Positions 28,359 to 38,091 of a stretch of 64,000 nt of DNA are shown in pieces. A program made the translations under genes and the position numbers. Source of the DNA: Sutcliffiella horikoshii. Lineage in GTDB: Bacteria > Bacillota > Bacilli > Bacillales > Bacillaceae_I. The notes under the pieces were generated by a model. That model saw nothing but the letters and a program-made list of their open reading frames with translations, was not told where the DNA came from and did no database searches. Each line of letters opens with the position of its first letter. Position 1 is the first letter of the stretch. The DNA lies in NCBI RefSeq assembly GCF_019931755.1, contig NZ_CP082918.1:2460001-2524000 (forward strand). The letters are read 5' to 3'.

Positions 28359-29124
28359 CTCGTGTAGTAACGGTCAATATATGTGTTTCAGACGGGGCAC
28401 CAAGCCTAAGCGGTACTAAGGACGTCCCAAAGCCATTACTGATTAACTGTGTTGTATGAGGCAAATGAGTCAGCCTTCCTTTTTCATGAGGGCCGAAACC
28501 AAAAATCCTAATTTGCCCGCCGTGGGTATGCCCGCTTAATACCAGACTGATTTTTTCAGCAGCTGTAAACTTGTCAACAATTTCGGGTTCATGACTGATT
28601 AAGATTTTAAAACTTTCGCTCTTCGTTTCTTCTAGAGCGGTCTTAAGTTCGTCCCGTTCATGGACCAAGTCGTCCACCCCAACTAATTCCAGCCGATCTC
28701 CATGTTCGCTTTCAAATAAGTAGCTAGTGTTATCTAGTATTTTTACACCATGTTGAAGAAGAAGGGAATCTAATTCGTGATAATCGACCTCATAGTCATT
28801 ATTTCCCCATACGAAAAAAACAATGCCCAGCTTCTTTAGTTGTTCAATATTTTCAGATACTTGTGTTAGAGGCACTTTCTTTTCCATCAAGTCTCCACCT
28901 ATAATCACCAAATCTATGTTGTTTATTTTGCTTATGAACTCAGGGCTGATTTTCCGTTTATGAATATCTGAAATAAAGAAGATTCTTATTTCACCAAAGC
29001 TTTGCGGAAAATCTGGAAATGCAAGAGTTTGCTCGATAATATTTTCTTGCATTGCTTGCTTATACATATAGAAAAGAAGTGATACTCCAAGAAGAGCTAC
29101 CACTCCAAGTATGATCCATATCAT
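28348..29124 (-). CDS. ypbG: Membrane-anchored metallophosphoesterase YpbG
   Basis: 258-residue calcineurin-like phosphoesterase with one N-terminal membrane anchor (about 3-20). Metal-site motifs are in order: DIHKRK near 46, GGDLMEKK near 69 (GDxxE variant), WGNNDYEVD near 98 (GNxD/H) and SGHTHGGQIRIFG near 205. ATG 29124 follows GGGGAA at eight bases. Fourth gene below ypbE-ypbF in the conserved ypb cluster. Substrate unknown; UDP-diacylglucosamine or cyclic-nucleotide activity cannot be told from sequence. Confidence 0.86.
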   Translation of the reverse strand: MIWIILGVVALLGVSLLFYMYKQAMQENIIEQTLAFPDFPQSFGEIRIFFISDIHKRKISPEFISKINNIDLVIIGGDLMEKKVPLTQVSENIEQLKKLGIVFFVWGNNDYEVDYHELDSLLLQHGVKILDNTSYLFESEHGDRLELVGVDDLVHERDELKTALEETKSESFKILISHEPEIVDKFTAAEKISLVLSGHTHGGQIRIFGFGPHEKGRLTHLPHTTQLISNGFGTSLVPLRLGAPSETHILTVTTRAEA

Positions 29125-29192
29125 CTCGAACTTCCCCTTTTGTGCATAGTTGTAATCCAACTATATCATACAAGCCAAACTTTGTATCAAAC

Positions 29193-29654
29193 TCACTTTG
29201 TCTCATGATATAAATTGATATCAAACTCTTTTTTCATAAGATCAAACACTTGGTGTCTTTGCTTCCAGTCTACAGGCTTTGACCAATAGTCATCACTGCG
29301 TTTTACCATTTCTTTTCTAAGGTCATGGTACTCTTTTTCCGCCTTATCTTTTTTATACAGCAGGTACTTAATCATCCCAATCTGATAGGCAATAAACATG
29401 ACAATCCAAAAATGAATGGAGCGATCAAAGAAATAGGAAATGCTTGCTGAATAAGAAGAAGATTGCTTGAAAATAAAGAAGTAAATGTAGATTAAAAATA
29501 ACCCTAAAGTAATGCAGCAGGATATTCTCCATCTCCATTCCCTTTTTTTGAATGTATCTTGTTTTCGTTTTTTGTCCACTAAGAGTTGTAGTGTTTGTTT
29601 TGTTGCTTCGTCTGTATGATGATTGAGCGTTTTGATTACATGTTCCACTGTCAT
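29193..29654 (-). CDS. ypbF: YpbF membrane protein (DUF2663)
   Basis: 153 residues with two transmembrane helices (about 43-62 and 78-97) flanked by basic segments (KKRKQDTFKKREWRWR) and a charged C-terminal region. The MTVEHVIKTLNHHTDEATKQTL start and the place between ypbE and ypbG match B. subtilis YpbF. Function unknown. Confidence 0.82.
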   Translation of the reverse strand: MTVEHVIKTLNHHTDEATKQTLQLLVDKKRKQDTFKKREWRWRISCCITLGLFLIYIYFFIFKQSSSYSASISYFFDRSIHFWIVMFIAYQIGMIKYLLYKKDKAEKEYHDLRKEMVKRSDDYWSKPVDWKQRHQVFDLMKKEFDINLYHETK

Positions 29655-29737
29655 CCCCTCTTTCCAACCTGTCCTACTAGAAAACTATGCAGAACAAGCC
29701 CACTCTATGATTTACTAATGGAAAGACTGAGAATAAA

Positions 29738-29764
29738 AGAAAAAACACAGAGAGATTCTGTGCT
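29738..29764 (-). terminator. Terminator after ypbE
   Basis: Minus-strand GCACAG/CTGTGT stem followed by six Ts, about 22 bp after the ypbE stop. Confidence 0.85.
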
Positions 29765-29784
29765 TTCAGGTTGTTACATAAATT

Positions 29785-30489
29785 TTATCTATTAACTGGT
29801 ATGAGAAGCTTTTGGCCGACGTTTACTTGGCCGTTTACAAGGTTATTGTGGTCGCTGATGATTCTTTCTCCATCTCTGCTGCTGAAGTATTTCATCGAAA
29901 TGCGGTAAAGAGTTTCACTTTCTTGGACGATATGCTCTATATATGTCACATTGGATGATTCCTCTTCCACTTCCTCTTCGGTTACATCCACTTCTTCGGT
30001 TTCAGGTTGTGATGCAGGAGCGGAGTCACTTTGCTCAGTAGTACTTTTACTCTCTTCCTTCTCTGCAGTTTTCCCTGGACCATCTGCTGTTTCATTTCCT
30101 TGGTCTGTAACCTCTTCCGCTTCATTGTCTCGGGTAGACATCTGTTCAGCAGCAACAGGCGTTTCCTCGTCATTCTTATCAGCTTTGTCTACAGTACTTG
30201 CAGAAACATTCTTAGGAATGGATATTTGTTCCACGTTTTTAACTGCCGGCGTAAACATTTTGTCCAAGAAGTTGGTCTCCTGATTATTAAAATGTATAGC
30301 CATAATACTGATAGGAATTAGCAAAAATAATACACCTATCAGCCTGACGAACGGAAAGTTTACTTTCCATTTTGTTTTTTTGCTTCGTTTTTGTGCGTGA
30401 AGCTCACTTCTGGATGGTAGTTTATTCGATTCTTTTTCAACTTCTTCCCGTAACCCGTCTGCTTGATCTAACCCTTTATTGTTCTCCAT
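29785..30489 (-). CDS. ypbE: LysM-domain membrane protein YpbE
   Basis: 234 residues: cytoplasmic basic N-terminus (1-45), one transmembrane helix (about 47-65), a long acidic, Thr/Ser/Glu-rich extracytoplasmic linker (about 90-180) and a C-terminal LysM domain (about 184-233, HIVQESETLYRISMKYFSS to LLIPVNR), which normally binds peptidoglycan glycans. It is an N-in/C-out wall-contacting protein. Its start overlaps the end of ypbD by 14 bp. Size and context match B. subtilis YpbE. Confidence 0.87.
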   Translation of the reverse strand: MENNKGLDQADGLREEVEKESNKLPSRSELHAQKRSKKTKWKVNFPFVRLIGVLFLLIPISIMAIHFNNQETNFLDKMFTPAVKNVEQISIPKNVSASTVDKADKNDEETPVAAEQMSTRDNEAEEVTDQGNETADGPGKTAEKEESKSTTEQSDSAPASQPETEEVDVTEEEVEEESSNVTYIEHIVQESETLYRISMKYFSSRDGERIISDHNNLVNGQVNVGQKLLIPVNR

Positions 30490-31099
30490 CGCTCACCACT
30501 CCCGTCTTCCACTTGTTTTTAGTTTTCAAATAGTCTGCTCTAATCTTGCAAGCAAGCAACATATCAATCAGGAAATGGGCCCAAATGGTAACCCATAAAC
30601 TGCTTGTGACTTCATAGGTGTATCCTAATATAAAGCTGATAATGACAACCGAGATGAACAATACCCATTTATGTAAGTACCTGATATGAAGTACTGCAAA
30701 CAAAATACTGGCAACCCAAATTCCAAAATGGGTTTGTAACACTCCTCGAAAAAGGAATTCCTCTGCAAAGGATATAATGAATGCCAAAATAATGATGTGC
30801 GGGAATGATCTTGTCTGAAACATTTTCTCATTAATACCGCCATCATCCAAAAGGCTTTTAGGCACCCTTTTCATAAGTAAAAGATCCGCGCCTACCACAA
30901 TAAGTGCGACGACTGTCCCAATGACAAAAATGTCTACTGGCTGCCATGCAAATATTTCTTTAAAGGATCCGAAACTGTTAAACAAAAAATAGGCTAGTAC
31001 GAGTCCGATTGCGAAAAAAGCTATTTGAGAAAGATAGAGATGATATAAAAGCTCTCTAGGATTCATATGTTTAATAATTTCTGCTTGTCTGTTTTTCAA
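30476..31099 (-). CDS. ypbD: CPBP-family intramembrane protease YpbD
   Basis: 207 residues with about six transmembrane helices and the CAAX-protease/bacteriocin-processing motifs: [13 protein letters not shown] (EExxxR) near 120, [10 protein letters not shown], and [12 protein letters not shown] near 180. A TTG at 31099 overlaps the recQ stop codon, so translation is probably coupled; an internal ATG 11 codons in (MNPREL) is an alternative. Between recQ and ypbE as in B. subtilis. Substrate unknown. Confidence 0.87.
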   Translation of the reverse strand: MKNRQAEIIKHMNPRELLYHLYLSQIAFFAIGLVLAYFLFNSFGSFKEIFAWQPVDIFVIGTVVALIVVGADLLLMKRVPKSLLDDGGINEKMFQTRSFPHIIILAFIISFAEEFLFRGVLQTHFGIWVASILFAVLHIRYLHKWVLFISVVIISFILGYTYEVTSSLWVTIWAHFLIDMLLACKIRADYLKTKNKWKTGVVSDGEQ

Positions 31100-32628
31100 T
31101 TCTCATCTTCCTGCCAAAATATTTTTTTCAAAACCTTCTCCCAGGTTACAGGTTCATCTTCATTACTTTTTGAAGTGATTTTAATTTCCCTACTATAACT
31201 ATCCAAATTCAATCCACAGTTATCACAACATTGTTGAATAGGGGTGAACATATCTTCATCAAAATAATGAAGCAATTCTTTTCTCCTGCAAAAAGCTGTG
31301 GTAGTCCAATTATTAAATTCCTCAAGCTTCGAACGTTTCATGGAAGTTCTTTTATCAATTCTTCCCTGTATCATTTCTATGCATTGTTCAAGAGTGGTGA
31401 TATTGAGTTTCCCGTGTCTGTTTAAGAACTCGCTTAGTTGAAAAAAGAGATATCTCCAATGGGACTCCTGCTCTGGATATTGTTCTACCCATTCTTTCAT
31501 TTGTTTCTTTGATAAAGAATCTATTTCAACGTATTTATTCACCAGATTCTGAAGGATAAATGACACCCACGCCTGATCAGGTAATTCATTGCCTATTATG
31601 AATTCTGGGAGCATCGCATCTTCCTTACTTTTCAGCAAGATTGCAATACTTTGGTTTCCCCCTCTTCCTGCACGACCAATTTCCTGGACATAAGACTCCA
31701 TTTGAGTTGGTTGGTGGTAGTGAAGAACGTATCGTACATTACTTTTATTAATGCCCATCCCAAAAGCACTTGTACAGCAGATAATATCAATCTGGTCCAT
31801 CAAAAACTGTTGTTGAATTAAAATTCGTTGTTCTTGTGATAATCCAGCATGATAATACGCGACCTTATCTACTCCATTTTCTGTTAGGTATTCATAAAGT
31901 TCTTCCGTCTTTGTTCTGCTTGAAAAATAGATGATACCTGGGGGTTGCAAGTCTGTTACCAATTCCAGTAACCGTTCCCTTTTTTCTTGGTTATTGATTA
32001 CTTCCTCCACCTTCAAGGCTATGTTTGGCCTGTCCAATGAATTGATGTGAAACACAGGTTCTGACATACTTAAAAATGCTTGAATATCTTGTATGACCGC
32101 TTTTGTTGCTGTAGCAGTCAAGGCCAATGTTGGCGGTTCTCCAAGCATTTTTTTGACCGTTCCCAATTTCAAATAATCAGTCCGGAAGTCATGGCCCCAT
32201 TGGGATACACAATGCGCTTCATCTACTACGAACAAATCGATACGTACTGTTTGGAGTTTCTTGATCCATTTATCTACCTGTAGCATTTCTGGTGAAATGA
32301 ATAGGAATTTATAAGTATTCAAGTCAACGGACAACAGCTTTTCTTTTTCCGAGAAGGTTAAAAATGAGTTTAAGGCGACGACGCTTTTTTCTCCATTTGA
32401 CCTTAGTTGTTGTACCTGGTCTTCCATTAAGGATAATAAAGGGGAAACAATGACAACTGTGCCCCTAAGAGCGTAACCTGGAAGTTGATAACATAGGGAT
32501 TTACCTCCTCCTGTAGGAAGCAACGCAATGACATCTTTCTTTGAGAGGACATCCTCAATAATTTCTTTTTGTCCCGGTCTAAAAGAAGAAAATCCTGTTT
32601 TAACTTCCAGCAGGTTGTTTAGATTCAT
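31096..32628 (-). CDS. recS: ATP-dependent DNA helicase RecQ/RecS family
   Basis: 3'-5' superfamily 2 helicase for recombination and fork repair. The 510 residues include Walker [17 protein letters not shown] near 35-50, the DEAH box [15 protein letters not shown] near 137-151, motif [12 protein letters not shown], and a zinc-binding cluster ([15 protein letters not shown]) near 450-475. There is no HRDC domain, so it resembles the shorter B. subtilis RecS (YpbC, 496) rather than full-length RecQ. It overlaps ypbB by 29 bp and abuts ypbD. GGGGGAT site precedes the ATG. Confidence 0.92.
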   Translation of the reverse strand: MNLNNLLEVKTGFSSFRPGQKEIIEDVLSKKDVIALLPTGGGKSLCYQLPGYALRGTVVIVSPLLSLMEDQVQQLRSNGEKSVVALNSFLTFSEKEKLLSVDLNTYKFLFISPEMLQVDKWIKKLQTVRIDLFVVDEAHCVSQWGHDFRTDYLKLGTVKKMLGEPPTLALTATATKAVIQDIQAFLSMSEPVFHINSLDRPNIALKVEEVINNQEKRERLLELVTDLQPPGIIYFSSRTKTEELYEYLTENGVDKVAYYHAGLSQEQRILIQQQFLMDQIDIICCTSAFGMGINKSNVRYVLHYHQPTQMESYVQEIGRAGRGGNQSIAILLKSKEDAMLPEFIIGNELPDQAWVSFILQNLVNKYVEIDSLSKKQMKEWVEQYPEQESHWRYLFFQLSEFLNRHGKLNITTLEQCIEMIQGRIDKRTSMKRSKLEEFNNWTTTAFCRRKELLHYFDEDMFTPIQQCCDNCGLNLDSYSREIKITSKSNEDEPVTWEKVLKKIFWQEDEN

Positions 32629-33691
32629 CGCTATCCCCCATCCTTGTCAGCACTAACCTTATTTGAAAATAGCTGATATCCAGATTGTTCAACTTCTCTT
32701 TTATTCTTCGAAGTTGATGTGTTTGCAAATCATGAATAACAGCCTTGATTACTTCTACGTCGTCCTCTTTCACATAAGGAGTTATCGAAAAATCATGAAT
32801 CTGCATAGCAATCTCTACAACGTGATCTTCAATGGTACTTTCCTTCAATCTCCGGATATTGGCGATCTCAGGTAGACTGAGTCCTTGATGGAGCAGCTTC
32901 AAACTTTTTTGTGTCGTTTCAGTAAGCAGTGGTCTCACCAGCAAATCACGACAAATTAAAAAAAGACTTTTGTAGTTTGAAGCTGCACCTTTTTCCTCTA
33001 AGCTTTGAATGATAAAGTGCAGAGCTGATTGGAACTCTACGTGAATCCAGGCGGAGTCTTTTTTTAAGGTTTTGGCTATTTGCTCATCTGTATTTCCTGT
33101 ATGCCGATAACCGGACAGTTTAAGTGCAAAGACAGTTGCCTGATTGGTCGGCAATTGAGAAAGCATACTGTTTGTTTCATTGAATAAATCGTTTAACAAC
33201 TGTTTCTTTGAACTGCCTTTTTGACTCAATAAATAATTTTTTACCCACCCTTGGATATTATCGTCATATTGTATAGGGATAAAGGTATTATCCTTCCCTG
33301 CCAGATTAGATAAAGTTTGAATAAGCAGTGAATATCTCTTCCAAAAAGTCAAACTTTTATCTTTGTATGCATATCCATTTAAGTAGGGAGCAAAATAATA
33401 AAGTTTTTCGCCATCTGACAACTGCTTTTTACCTTTGTCTGTAACTTCGCAATGGTCGCTATGTACTTCACGAATAAGTTGTTCCGCCTGTAAATAATGT
33501 ATTGTTTGTTGAAGAAAGTTTCTGTTTAGATCGGGAAAAAGTCCATATACATTCACCAATGAGAAGATATTGGCATCCTGTATAGTTTGAGAAGATTTCT
33601 TTCCTCTAAATAAATGGTATATCGCTGAAATGCTCCGTTCTCCTCTAAATGATTCCAGGCATTTCAGACACAAATATTCGAATGATTTCAT
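32600..33691 (-). CDS. ypbB: YpbB, helix-turn-helix protein paired with RecS
   Basis: 363 residues, mostly helical, beginning [20 protein letters not shown] with a CxxC-type pair, and having a C-terminal helix-turn-helix (about 280-315, [26 protein letters not shown]) of the kind found at the end of RecQ-associated proteins. Length near B. subtilis YpbB (352). The 29-bp overlap with recS suggests the two act together. ATG 33691 has AAAGGTG ten bases ahead; an ATG 11 codons upstream is possible. Confidence 0.85.
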   Translation of the reverse strand: MKSFEYLCLKCLESFRGERSISAIYHLFRGKKSSQTIQDANIFSLVNVYGLFPDLNRNFLQQTIHYLQAEQLIREVHSDHCEVTDKGKKQLSDGEKLYYFAPYLNGYAYKDKSLTFWKRYSLLIQTLSNLAGKDNTFIPIQYDDNIQGWVKNYLLSQKGSSKKQLLNDLFNETNSMLSQLPTNQATVFALKLSGYRHTGNTDEQIAKTLKKDSAWIHVEFQSALHFIIQSLEEKGAASNYKSLFLICRDLLVRPLLTETTQKSLKLLHQGLSLPEIANIRRLKESTIEDHVVEIAMQIHDFSITPYVKEDDVEVIKAVIHDLQTHQLRRIKEKLNNLDISYFQIRLVLTRMGDSDESKQPAGS

Positions 33692-33841
33692 CAAATTTCT
33701 ACACCTTTCTTCCCCTACAGTCATTTTATCAAAATTTTGTAAAGGATGACATGTTTATCACATCTTTTCGTCGGGTAATCTAACAATATGTTTCAAAACC
33801 CTTGTGTGATAAGCATTCTCATTGAGTTTTCTATTGAAAAG

Positions 33842-33869
33842 TTGGGAAAACAGTTTTACAATATATAAT
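33842..33869 (+). promoter_or_regulatory. Possible sigma-A promoter of fer
   Basis: TTGGGA (33842-33847), 16-bp spacer, TATAAT (33864-33869), about 75 bp ahead of the fer ATG. Confidence 0.5.
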
Positions 33870-33918
33870 ATAAGGAATTGGTTTCCATCTAGATATTGGA
33901 AATCATTTAATTGACTAG

Positions 33919-34191
<273 letters not shown>

Positions 34192-34199
34192 TTATAATA

Positions 34200-34245
34200 A
34201 AGAAGAAGCCCCGAATCCTTATGGAATTGGGGCTTCTTCTTTATT
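34200..34245. terminator. Bidirectional terminator between fer and ribU
   Basis: AGAAGAAGCCCCGAATCC/GGAATTGGGGCTTCTTCT hairpin between the two convergent genes, with TTTATT on the plus side and TTTATTATAAC on the minus side. Confidence 0.9.
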
Positions 34246-34253
34246 GCTTCTAT

Positions 34254-34838
34254 TTAGACATTCTTTATTTCTAACTGACGGTCGAGCCAAATTGCAAGCT
34301 TCTTATATAACAATAAGAACAAGAAAGTGACAATCAACCCTTTGATTATATTAAATGGAAGGATACCCTTCACTATTCCTTCAATCATCTGAGCAGAAGA
34401 CCCTGATGGGACATTAAGAAAATATGTGAATGCAGGCAAGAAAATATAGTAGTTGAGCACACTCATGATTACTGCCATGGAAACTGTACCCGCTACCAAA
34501 CCTAATCCTAAACCTTTTGTTGTACGGATTTTATTAAAGATAAAATAAGTTGGCAGGATAAACAATACACCTGCAGTGAAATTAGCCAACTGACCAACAG
34601 GAACTCCTGTCATACTTCCTTGCACAATATAATGCAGGATATTTTTAATTGCTTCGACTGTGATACCTGCTACTGGTCCGAAAATAATGGCTGCCAGCAA
34701 TGCTGGGACGTCACTGAAGTCCACAGATAAAAATGGTGGCAACAAAGGCAGTGGAAAGCTTAGCCACATAAGCAGGTAAGAAATACCGCTTAACATACCG
34801 ACTGTTACCATTTTTTTGACGCGTTTTGATTGATTCAT
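34254..34838 (-). CDS. ribU: Riboflavin transporter, ECF S component
   Basis: 194-residue membrane protein with about six helices; the substrate-binding (S) subunit that takes up riboflavin with the shared energy-coupling module. Typical features: SGISYLLMWLSFPLPLLPPFLSVDFSDVP near 15-43, IFGPVAGITVEAIKN, and GVPVGQLANFTAG. Residue content and length match B. subtilis YpaA/RibU (190). An FMN riboswitch lies upstream (35021-35151), so uptake is switched off by FMN. The energising EcfA/EcfT genes are not in the window. Confidence 0.95.
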   Translation of the reverse strand: MNQSKRVKKMVTVGMLSGISYLLMWLSFPLPLLPPFLSVDFSDVPALLAAIIFGPVAGITVEAIKNILHYIVQGSMTGVPVGQLANFTAGVLFILPTYFIFNKIRTTKGLGLGLVAGTVSMAVIMSVLNYYIFLPAFTYFLNVPSGSSAQMIEGIVKGILPFNIIKGLIVTFLFLLLYKKLAIWLDRQLEIKNV

Positions 34839-34841
34839 TTT

Positions 34842-34890
34842 TCTTCTCTCCTTTTCAAATGGAGATCCACCTCGTACGAAAAGAGAGAAT
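34842..34890 (-). promoter_or_regulatory. Ribosome-site sequestering hairpin in the ribU leader
   Basis: The ribU ribosome site (AAAAGGAGAGAA on the minus strand, 34855-34844) is complementary, with a two-base bulge, to TTCTCTCTTTTC at 34889-34878 just upstream. The loop is about 21 bases. No intrinsic terminator with a U tract was seen between the aptamer and the start codon, suggesting translational control. Confidence 0.6.
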
Positions 34891-35020
34891 TCAAAGATGT
34901 GTGTTTATTTCTTGATGCCAAACCACGCAAATAACCGCTTGTCAAAGTAACAAACGGGAGTACGAAGGCATCAGGAAATAAGCATCGAAAAAAATAGAAA
35001 TTTCGACAACTTTGAACCTC

Positions 35021-35151
35021 CATCTTCTCCCATCCAGACTATACTGTCGGCTTTGGAATCGCACCAAATCCTGCCCCAACATCAGGCTCGCGGGCTTAGA
35101 GAATTTCTCTCATCACCGCCGATCGGGAATTTCACCCTGCCCCGAAGATAG
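35021..35151 (-). promoter_or_regulatory. FMN riboswitch (RFN element) of ribU
   Basis: The minus strand shows the conserved blocks in order: CTTCGGGGCAGGGTGAAATT, GGCGGTGAT, AAGCCCGCGAGC, GGCAGGATTTGGTG, CCAAAGCCGACAGTATAGTC and GGATGGGAGAAGATG. It lies about 180 bp upstream of ribU. A -10-like TATAAT lies at 35181-35176. Confidence 0.97.
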
Positions 35152-35284
35152 ATCATATTATTAACTTACGAGTTTATTATACTCAAAAAATAGTAAAAAG
35201 GGAAGAGAAATGAACTGGTATTCATTTTTTATAGGAATTTTGAAACAATAAGCGCTTACATAGGTTCGACCTGTTGTAAAGTCA

Positions 35285-35313
35285 TTGACAGGCTTCCTGA
35301 TAGATGATAAATT
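35285..35313 (+). promoter_or_regulatory. Possible sigma-A promoter of serA
   Basis: TTGACA (35285-35290), 17-bp spacer, TAAATT (35308-35313), about 40 bp upstream of the serA ATG. Confidence 0.5.
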
Positions 35314-35353
35314 ATCAGAAATTTTATTATATTTTTTTGGAGGGATTGCATTT

Positions 35354-36928
35354 ATGTTTCATGTGCTCGTTGCAGATTCTATAAGTTCAGAAGGACTGAC
35401 TCCGCTATTAGAAGCGGAAAATGTTAAAGTATATCGGAAAGATCGTGAAGGAGACGAATACAAACCAGAAGACATTGATGCGCTACTCGTTCGAAGTGCC
35501 ACCCAGGTGGATGATGCCCTTCTCTCTTCTCTTTCCAATCTCCAAGTAGTCGCTAGAGCCGGAGTAGGCGTGGACAATATTGATATAACCGCTGCAACCA
35601 AAAGAGGCGTAGTCGTCATAAATGCACCCGATGGGAATACCATATCCACTGCAGAGCATACTTTTGCCATGATTTCTTCATTAGTGCGCCATATACCTCA
35701 AGCAAATATGAATGTGAAAGGCGCCGAATGGAGCAGAAAGAAGTTTATAGGTACAGAGTTATTCGGAAAAACGCTTGGAATTGTGGGATTTGGCCGTATT
35801 GGCGGCGAAATTGCCAAGCGTGCTAAAGCTTTTCAAATGAAAGTAGTAGTATACGATCCGTTTTTAACAGACACGAGGGCTGAGAAATTAAGTGTCACCT
35901 CGTTACCTTTAGATGAAGTGATGAAGCAAGCGGATATCATTACCGTACATACCCCTCTCACAAAGGAAACGAAAGGTTTGTTCAATAAAGATAATATCCC
36001 TCAATTAAAGAAAGGTGTTTATCTTGTTAACTGTGCCCGTGGTGGAATCATTGACGAAGAAGCATTGCTATACCATTTAAACACAGGCCATGTTGCTGGT
36101 GCTGCTCTAGATGTATTTGAGGTGGAGCCTCCAACCAACCGTGATCTTGTACAGCATGAGCATGTAATTGTTACACCTCATCTTGGGGCATCCACCAAAG
36201 AAGCACAATACAATGTTGCTTTCCAAGTTTCAAAAGATGTGCTGGCATATTTAAATGGCCAATCTGTTAATACAAGCATCAACCTGCCTACTATTCCAAA
36301 AGAAATTTACAAAAAGATTCAACCATTTTATCAACTTGGAAAAACCTTGGGATCCATTCTTTCTCAATCTGCCAAAACACCTATCGAAGAGATTACCGCA
36401 ACGTACGCAGGTGTTATAACGGAGTGGGAAACATCTATTTTGACTAAAAGTATTATTGCAGGATTTTTACGGAATCGTGTCGATACGACTGTCAATGAAG
36501 TGAATGCTGCTACCATTGCAAAAGAACGTGGCATCAGTTATGGAGAAAAACATCAAACAGATAGTTATGGATACTCCAATATTATTCAAGTCGAGGCACG
36601 GGGAAATGATGTTAACTTAGTAGTAAGGGCGACATTCATTGAAGGTTTTGGCGCTAGAATTGTGCATATGAATGGATTTGACATCGACTTTGCACCTAGC
36701 GGCCATTTGCTTTATGTGCAGCATACGGATCGCCCTGGTGTAATCGGACAACTCGGGCTCATATTCGGTAAACACGAAACAAATATCGCAACCATGCATG
36801 TAGGACGGATGCTTCAAGGCGGAAAAGCCATTATGATGCTTTCTTTTGACCAGCCGCTTGAAAAAGTGCTCGTAGATGAAATCCTTCTCATACCGGATAT
36901 TTCTTCTGCGATTATTTTAGAGTTGTAG
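35354..36928 (+). CDS. serA: D-3-phosphoglycerate dehydrogenase
   Basis: Oxidises 3-phosphoglycerate to 3-phosphohydroxypyruvate, the first committed step of serine synthesis. The 524 residues have the NAD fold GIVGFGRIGGEIAKRAKAF near 143-161, NCARGGIIDEEAL with the catalytic Arg, the catalytic His in TPHLGASTKEAQ near 278, an intervening domain, and a C-terminal ACT domain (GVIGQLGLIFGKHETNIA). ATG 35354 (MFHVLVADSIS) follows GGAGGG; the open frame further upstream is not coding. Plus strand, monocistronic. Confidence 0.96.
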   Translation: MFHVLVADSISSEGLTPLLEAENVKVYRKDREGDEYKPEDIDALLVRSATQVDDALLSSLSNLQVVARAGVGVDNIDITAATKRGVVVINAPDGNTISTAEHTFAMISSLVRHIPQANMNVKGAEWSRKKFIGTELFGKTLGIVGFGRIGGEIAKRAKAFQMKVVVYDPFLTDTRAEKLSVTSLPLDEVMKQADIITVHTPLTKETKGLFNKDNIPQLKKGVYLVNCARGGIIDEEALLYHLNTGHVAGAALDVFEVEPPTNRDLVQHEHVIVTPHLGASTKEAQYNVAFQVSKDVLAYLNGQSVNTSINLPTIPKEIYKKIQPFYQLGKTLGSILSQSAKTPIEEITATYAGVITEWETSILTKSIIAGFLRNRVDTTVNEVNAATIAKERGISYGEKHQTDSYGYSNIIQVEARGNDVNLVVRATFIEGFGARIVHMNGFDIDFAPSGHLLYVQHTDRPGVIGQLGLIFGKHETNIATMHVGRMLQGGKAIMMLSFDQPLEKVLVDEILLIPDISSAIILEL

Positions 36929-36940
36929 GCTACCATAAAT

Positions 36941-36974
36941 GATCCCCTTACTTTTTGGTAAGGGGATTTCGTTT
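36941..36974 (+). terminator. Terminator after serA
   Basis: ATCCCCTTAC/GTAAGGGGAT stem with a short T-rich loop followed by TTCGTTT, 12 bp after the serA stop. Confidence 0.88.
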
Positions 36975-36998
36975 GTCATTATTTTAGTAAGGAAATAA

Positions 36999-37811
36999 TT
37001 AACCTAATTCTACTTCTCTGCGTTCTCCTCTTTTAAAGGTCATAATCGTTTTGTATCCTACTTCTTTAGCAAGCTGAACAGCCTGGTCATAATCGGCACC
37101 TACATGTTCAGGCACATGGGCATCCGAGGAGAGCACAATCGGCACCCCTTTGTCATGACACATTTTCAGCAAGCGTTTATCCGGATATAGCTCCCCTACC
37201 GGTTTCCTCAGTCCCGCAGTACTGATTTCCACACAAGTCTTAGAGTTGGCAAGTGCGGAAGCTGCTCGTTCATACTGCTCTAATAGAAATTCTTCATCCT
37301 TTGGTACGTATTTGAAAATCTTTACTAGATCTAGATGTCCGATTATATCGAACATATTTGACTCAGCAAGAGTAACAACCTGGTCAAAATATTTCGTATA
37401 TACGTCATTGGTATCACGGCGATCCCACTCTTTACGAAACTCGGCCAAGTCAATCCCAAAGTCTCCAACCCAATGTATGGAACCGATCACATAGTCAAAA
37501 GGATAAGCATCAATAAATTTTTTCATCTCGGCATGCTTGCCAGGTGTATAGTCCATTTCAATGGACATTTTCACATTAATATTTTCATTCCAGGCCTGTT
37601 GGAAAAGTTGATAATACTTGGCCATATCATAATATCTTCGTTCCTCCACCCAGGGGTTGCTGAGAATATCTTTTGTTTGATAGAAATGATAGGCATGTTC
37701 TGAGACACCAAACTCTTCTATCCCTTTTTGTTGAGCTACTTTTGTAAATTGTTTCAAATAATCTAAAGTTAATGTCCCTCTCTCCAAATGGTTATGATAA
37801 TCAGTCAGCAT
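36999..37811 (-). CDS. PHP-domain phosphatase, histidinol-phosphatase HisJ-like
   Basis: 270 residues of the polymerase-and-histidinol-phosphatase fold. Metal ligands appear as DYHNHLERG (4-12), EFGVSEHAYHF near 33-43, IGSIHWVGDFG, IIGHLDLVKIF and LSSDAHVPEHVG near 235-246. This suits a divalent-metal phosphomonoesterase of the HisJ family acting on histidinol phosphate. Other PHP esterases look similar and no his genes are nearby, so the substrate is an inference. Confidence 0.75.
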   Translation of the reverse strand: MLTDYHNHLERGTLTLDYLKQFTKVAQQKGIEEFGVSEHAYHFYQTKDILSNPWVEERRYYDMAKYYQLFQQAWNENINVKMSIEMDYTPGKHAEMKKFIDAYPFDYVIGSIHWVGDFGIDLAEFRKEWDRRDTNDVYTKYFDQVVTLAESNMFDIIGHLDLVKIFKYVPKDEEFLLEQYERAASALANSKTCVEISTAGLRKPVGELYPDKRLLKMCHDKGVPIVLSSDAHVPEHVGADYDQAVQLAKEVGYKTIMTFKRGERREVELG

Positions 37812-37889
37812 CGTATCATATCCTCTCTCTTCTATTTTTGCTTATTATACTATTTATCATAGAGAGATGGGTTATATTTTCAAAAAATT

Positions 37890-37912
37890 CATAAAGAAAA
37901 AAGATGCTTAAT
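37890..37912 (-). terminator. Terminator overlapping the end of the 55-residue gene
   Basis: Minus-strand GGTGCT/AGCATC stem (one G-U pair) with a five-base loop followed by six Ts, starting within the last codons of the small gene. Confidence 0.7.
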
Positions 37913-38075
37913 CAGCACCTTTTTCCTCATCATTTAATAGCGGGGTACTATCTCCCAAATTGTATAAGCTTCCGTCCTGATGGCCCGAATCATGATAGAA
38001 CTCCTGCTCAAGCTTGAGATTTGTAGCCGTTGCTTCCTCTTGTGCTCTCAGCTTTTCTTTTGAAACCTTCTTCAT
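37908..38075 (-). CDS. Small hydrophilic protein of unknown function
   Basis: 55 residues (MKKVSKEKLRAQEEATATNL ... ending LLNDEEKGAD), charged, without a membrane segment or Cys. A GGAGAGGTG site precedes the ATG at 38075, 17 bp after the 3-hydroxybutyrate dehydrogenase stop, so it is likely co-transcribed with that gene. The frame is open upstream, but the longer version overlaps the dehydrogenase and lacks a ribosome site. I do not recognise the family. Confidence 0.65.
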   Translation of the reverse strand: MKKVSKEKLRAQEEATATNLKLEQEFYHDSGHQDGSLYNLGDSTPLLNDEEKGAD

Positions 38076-38091
38076 CCCTTCACCTCTCCAA

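Noticed and set aside
34835-35023. 62-codon frame in the ribU leader (minus strand)
   Set aside because: It lies within the riboswitch leader and overlaps the expression platform; composition and lack of a ribosome site speak against coding.
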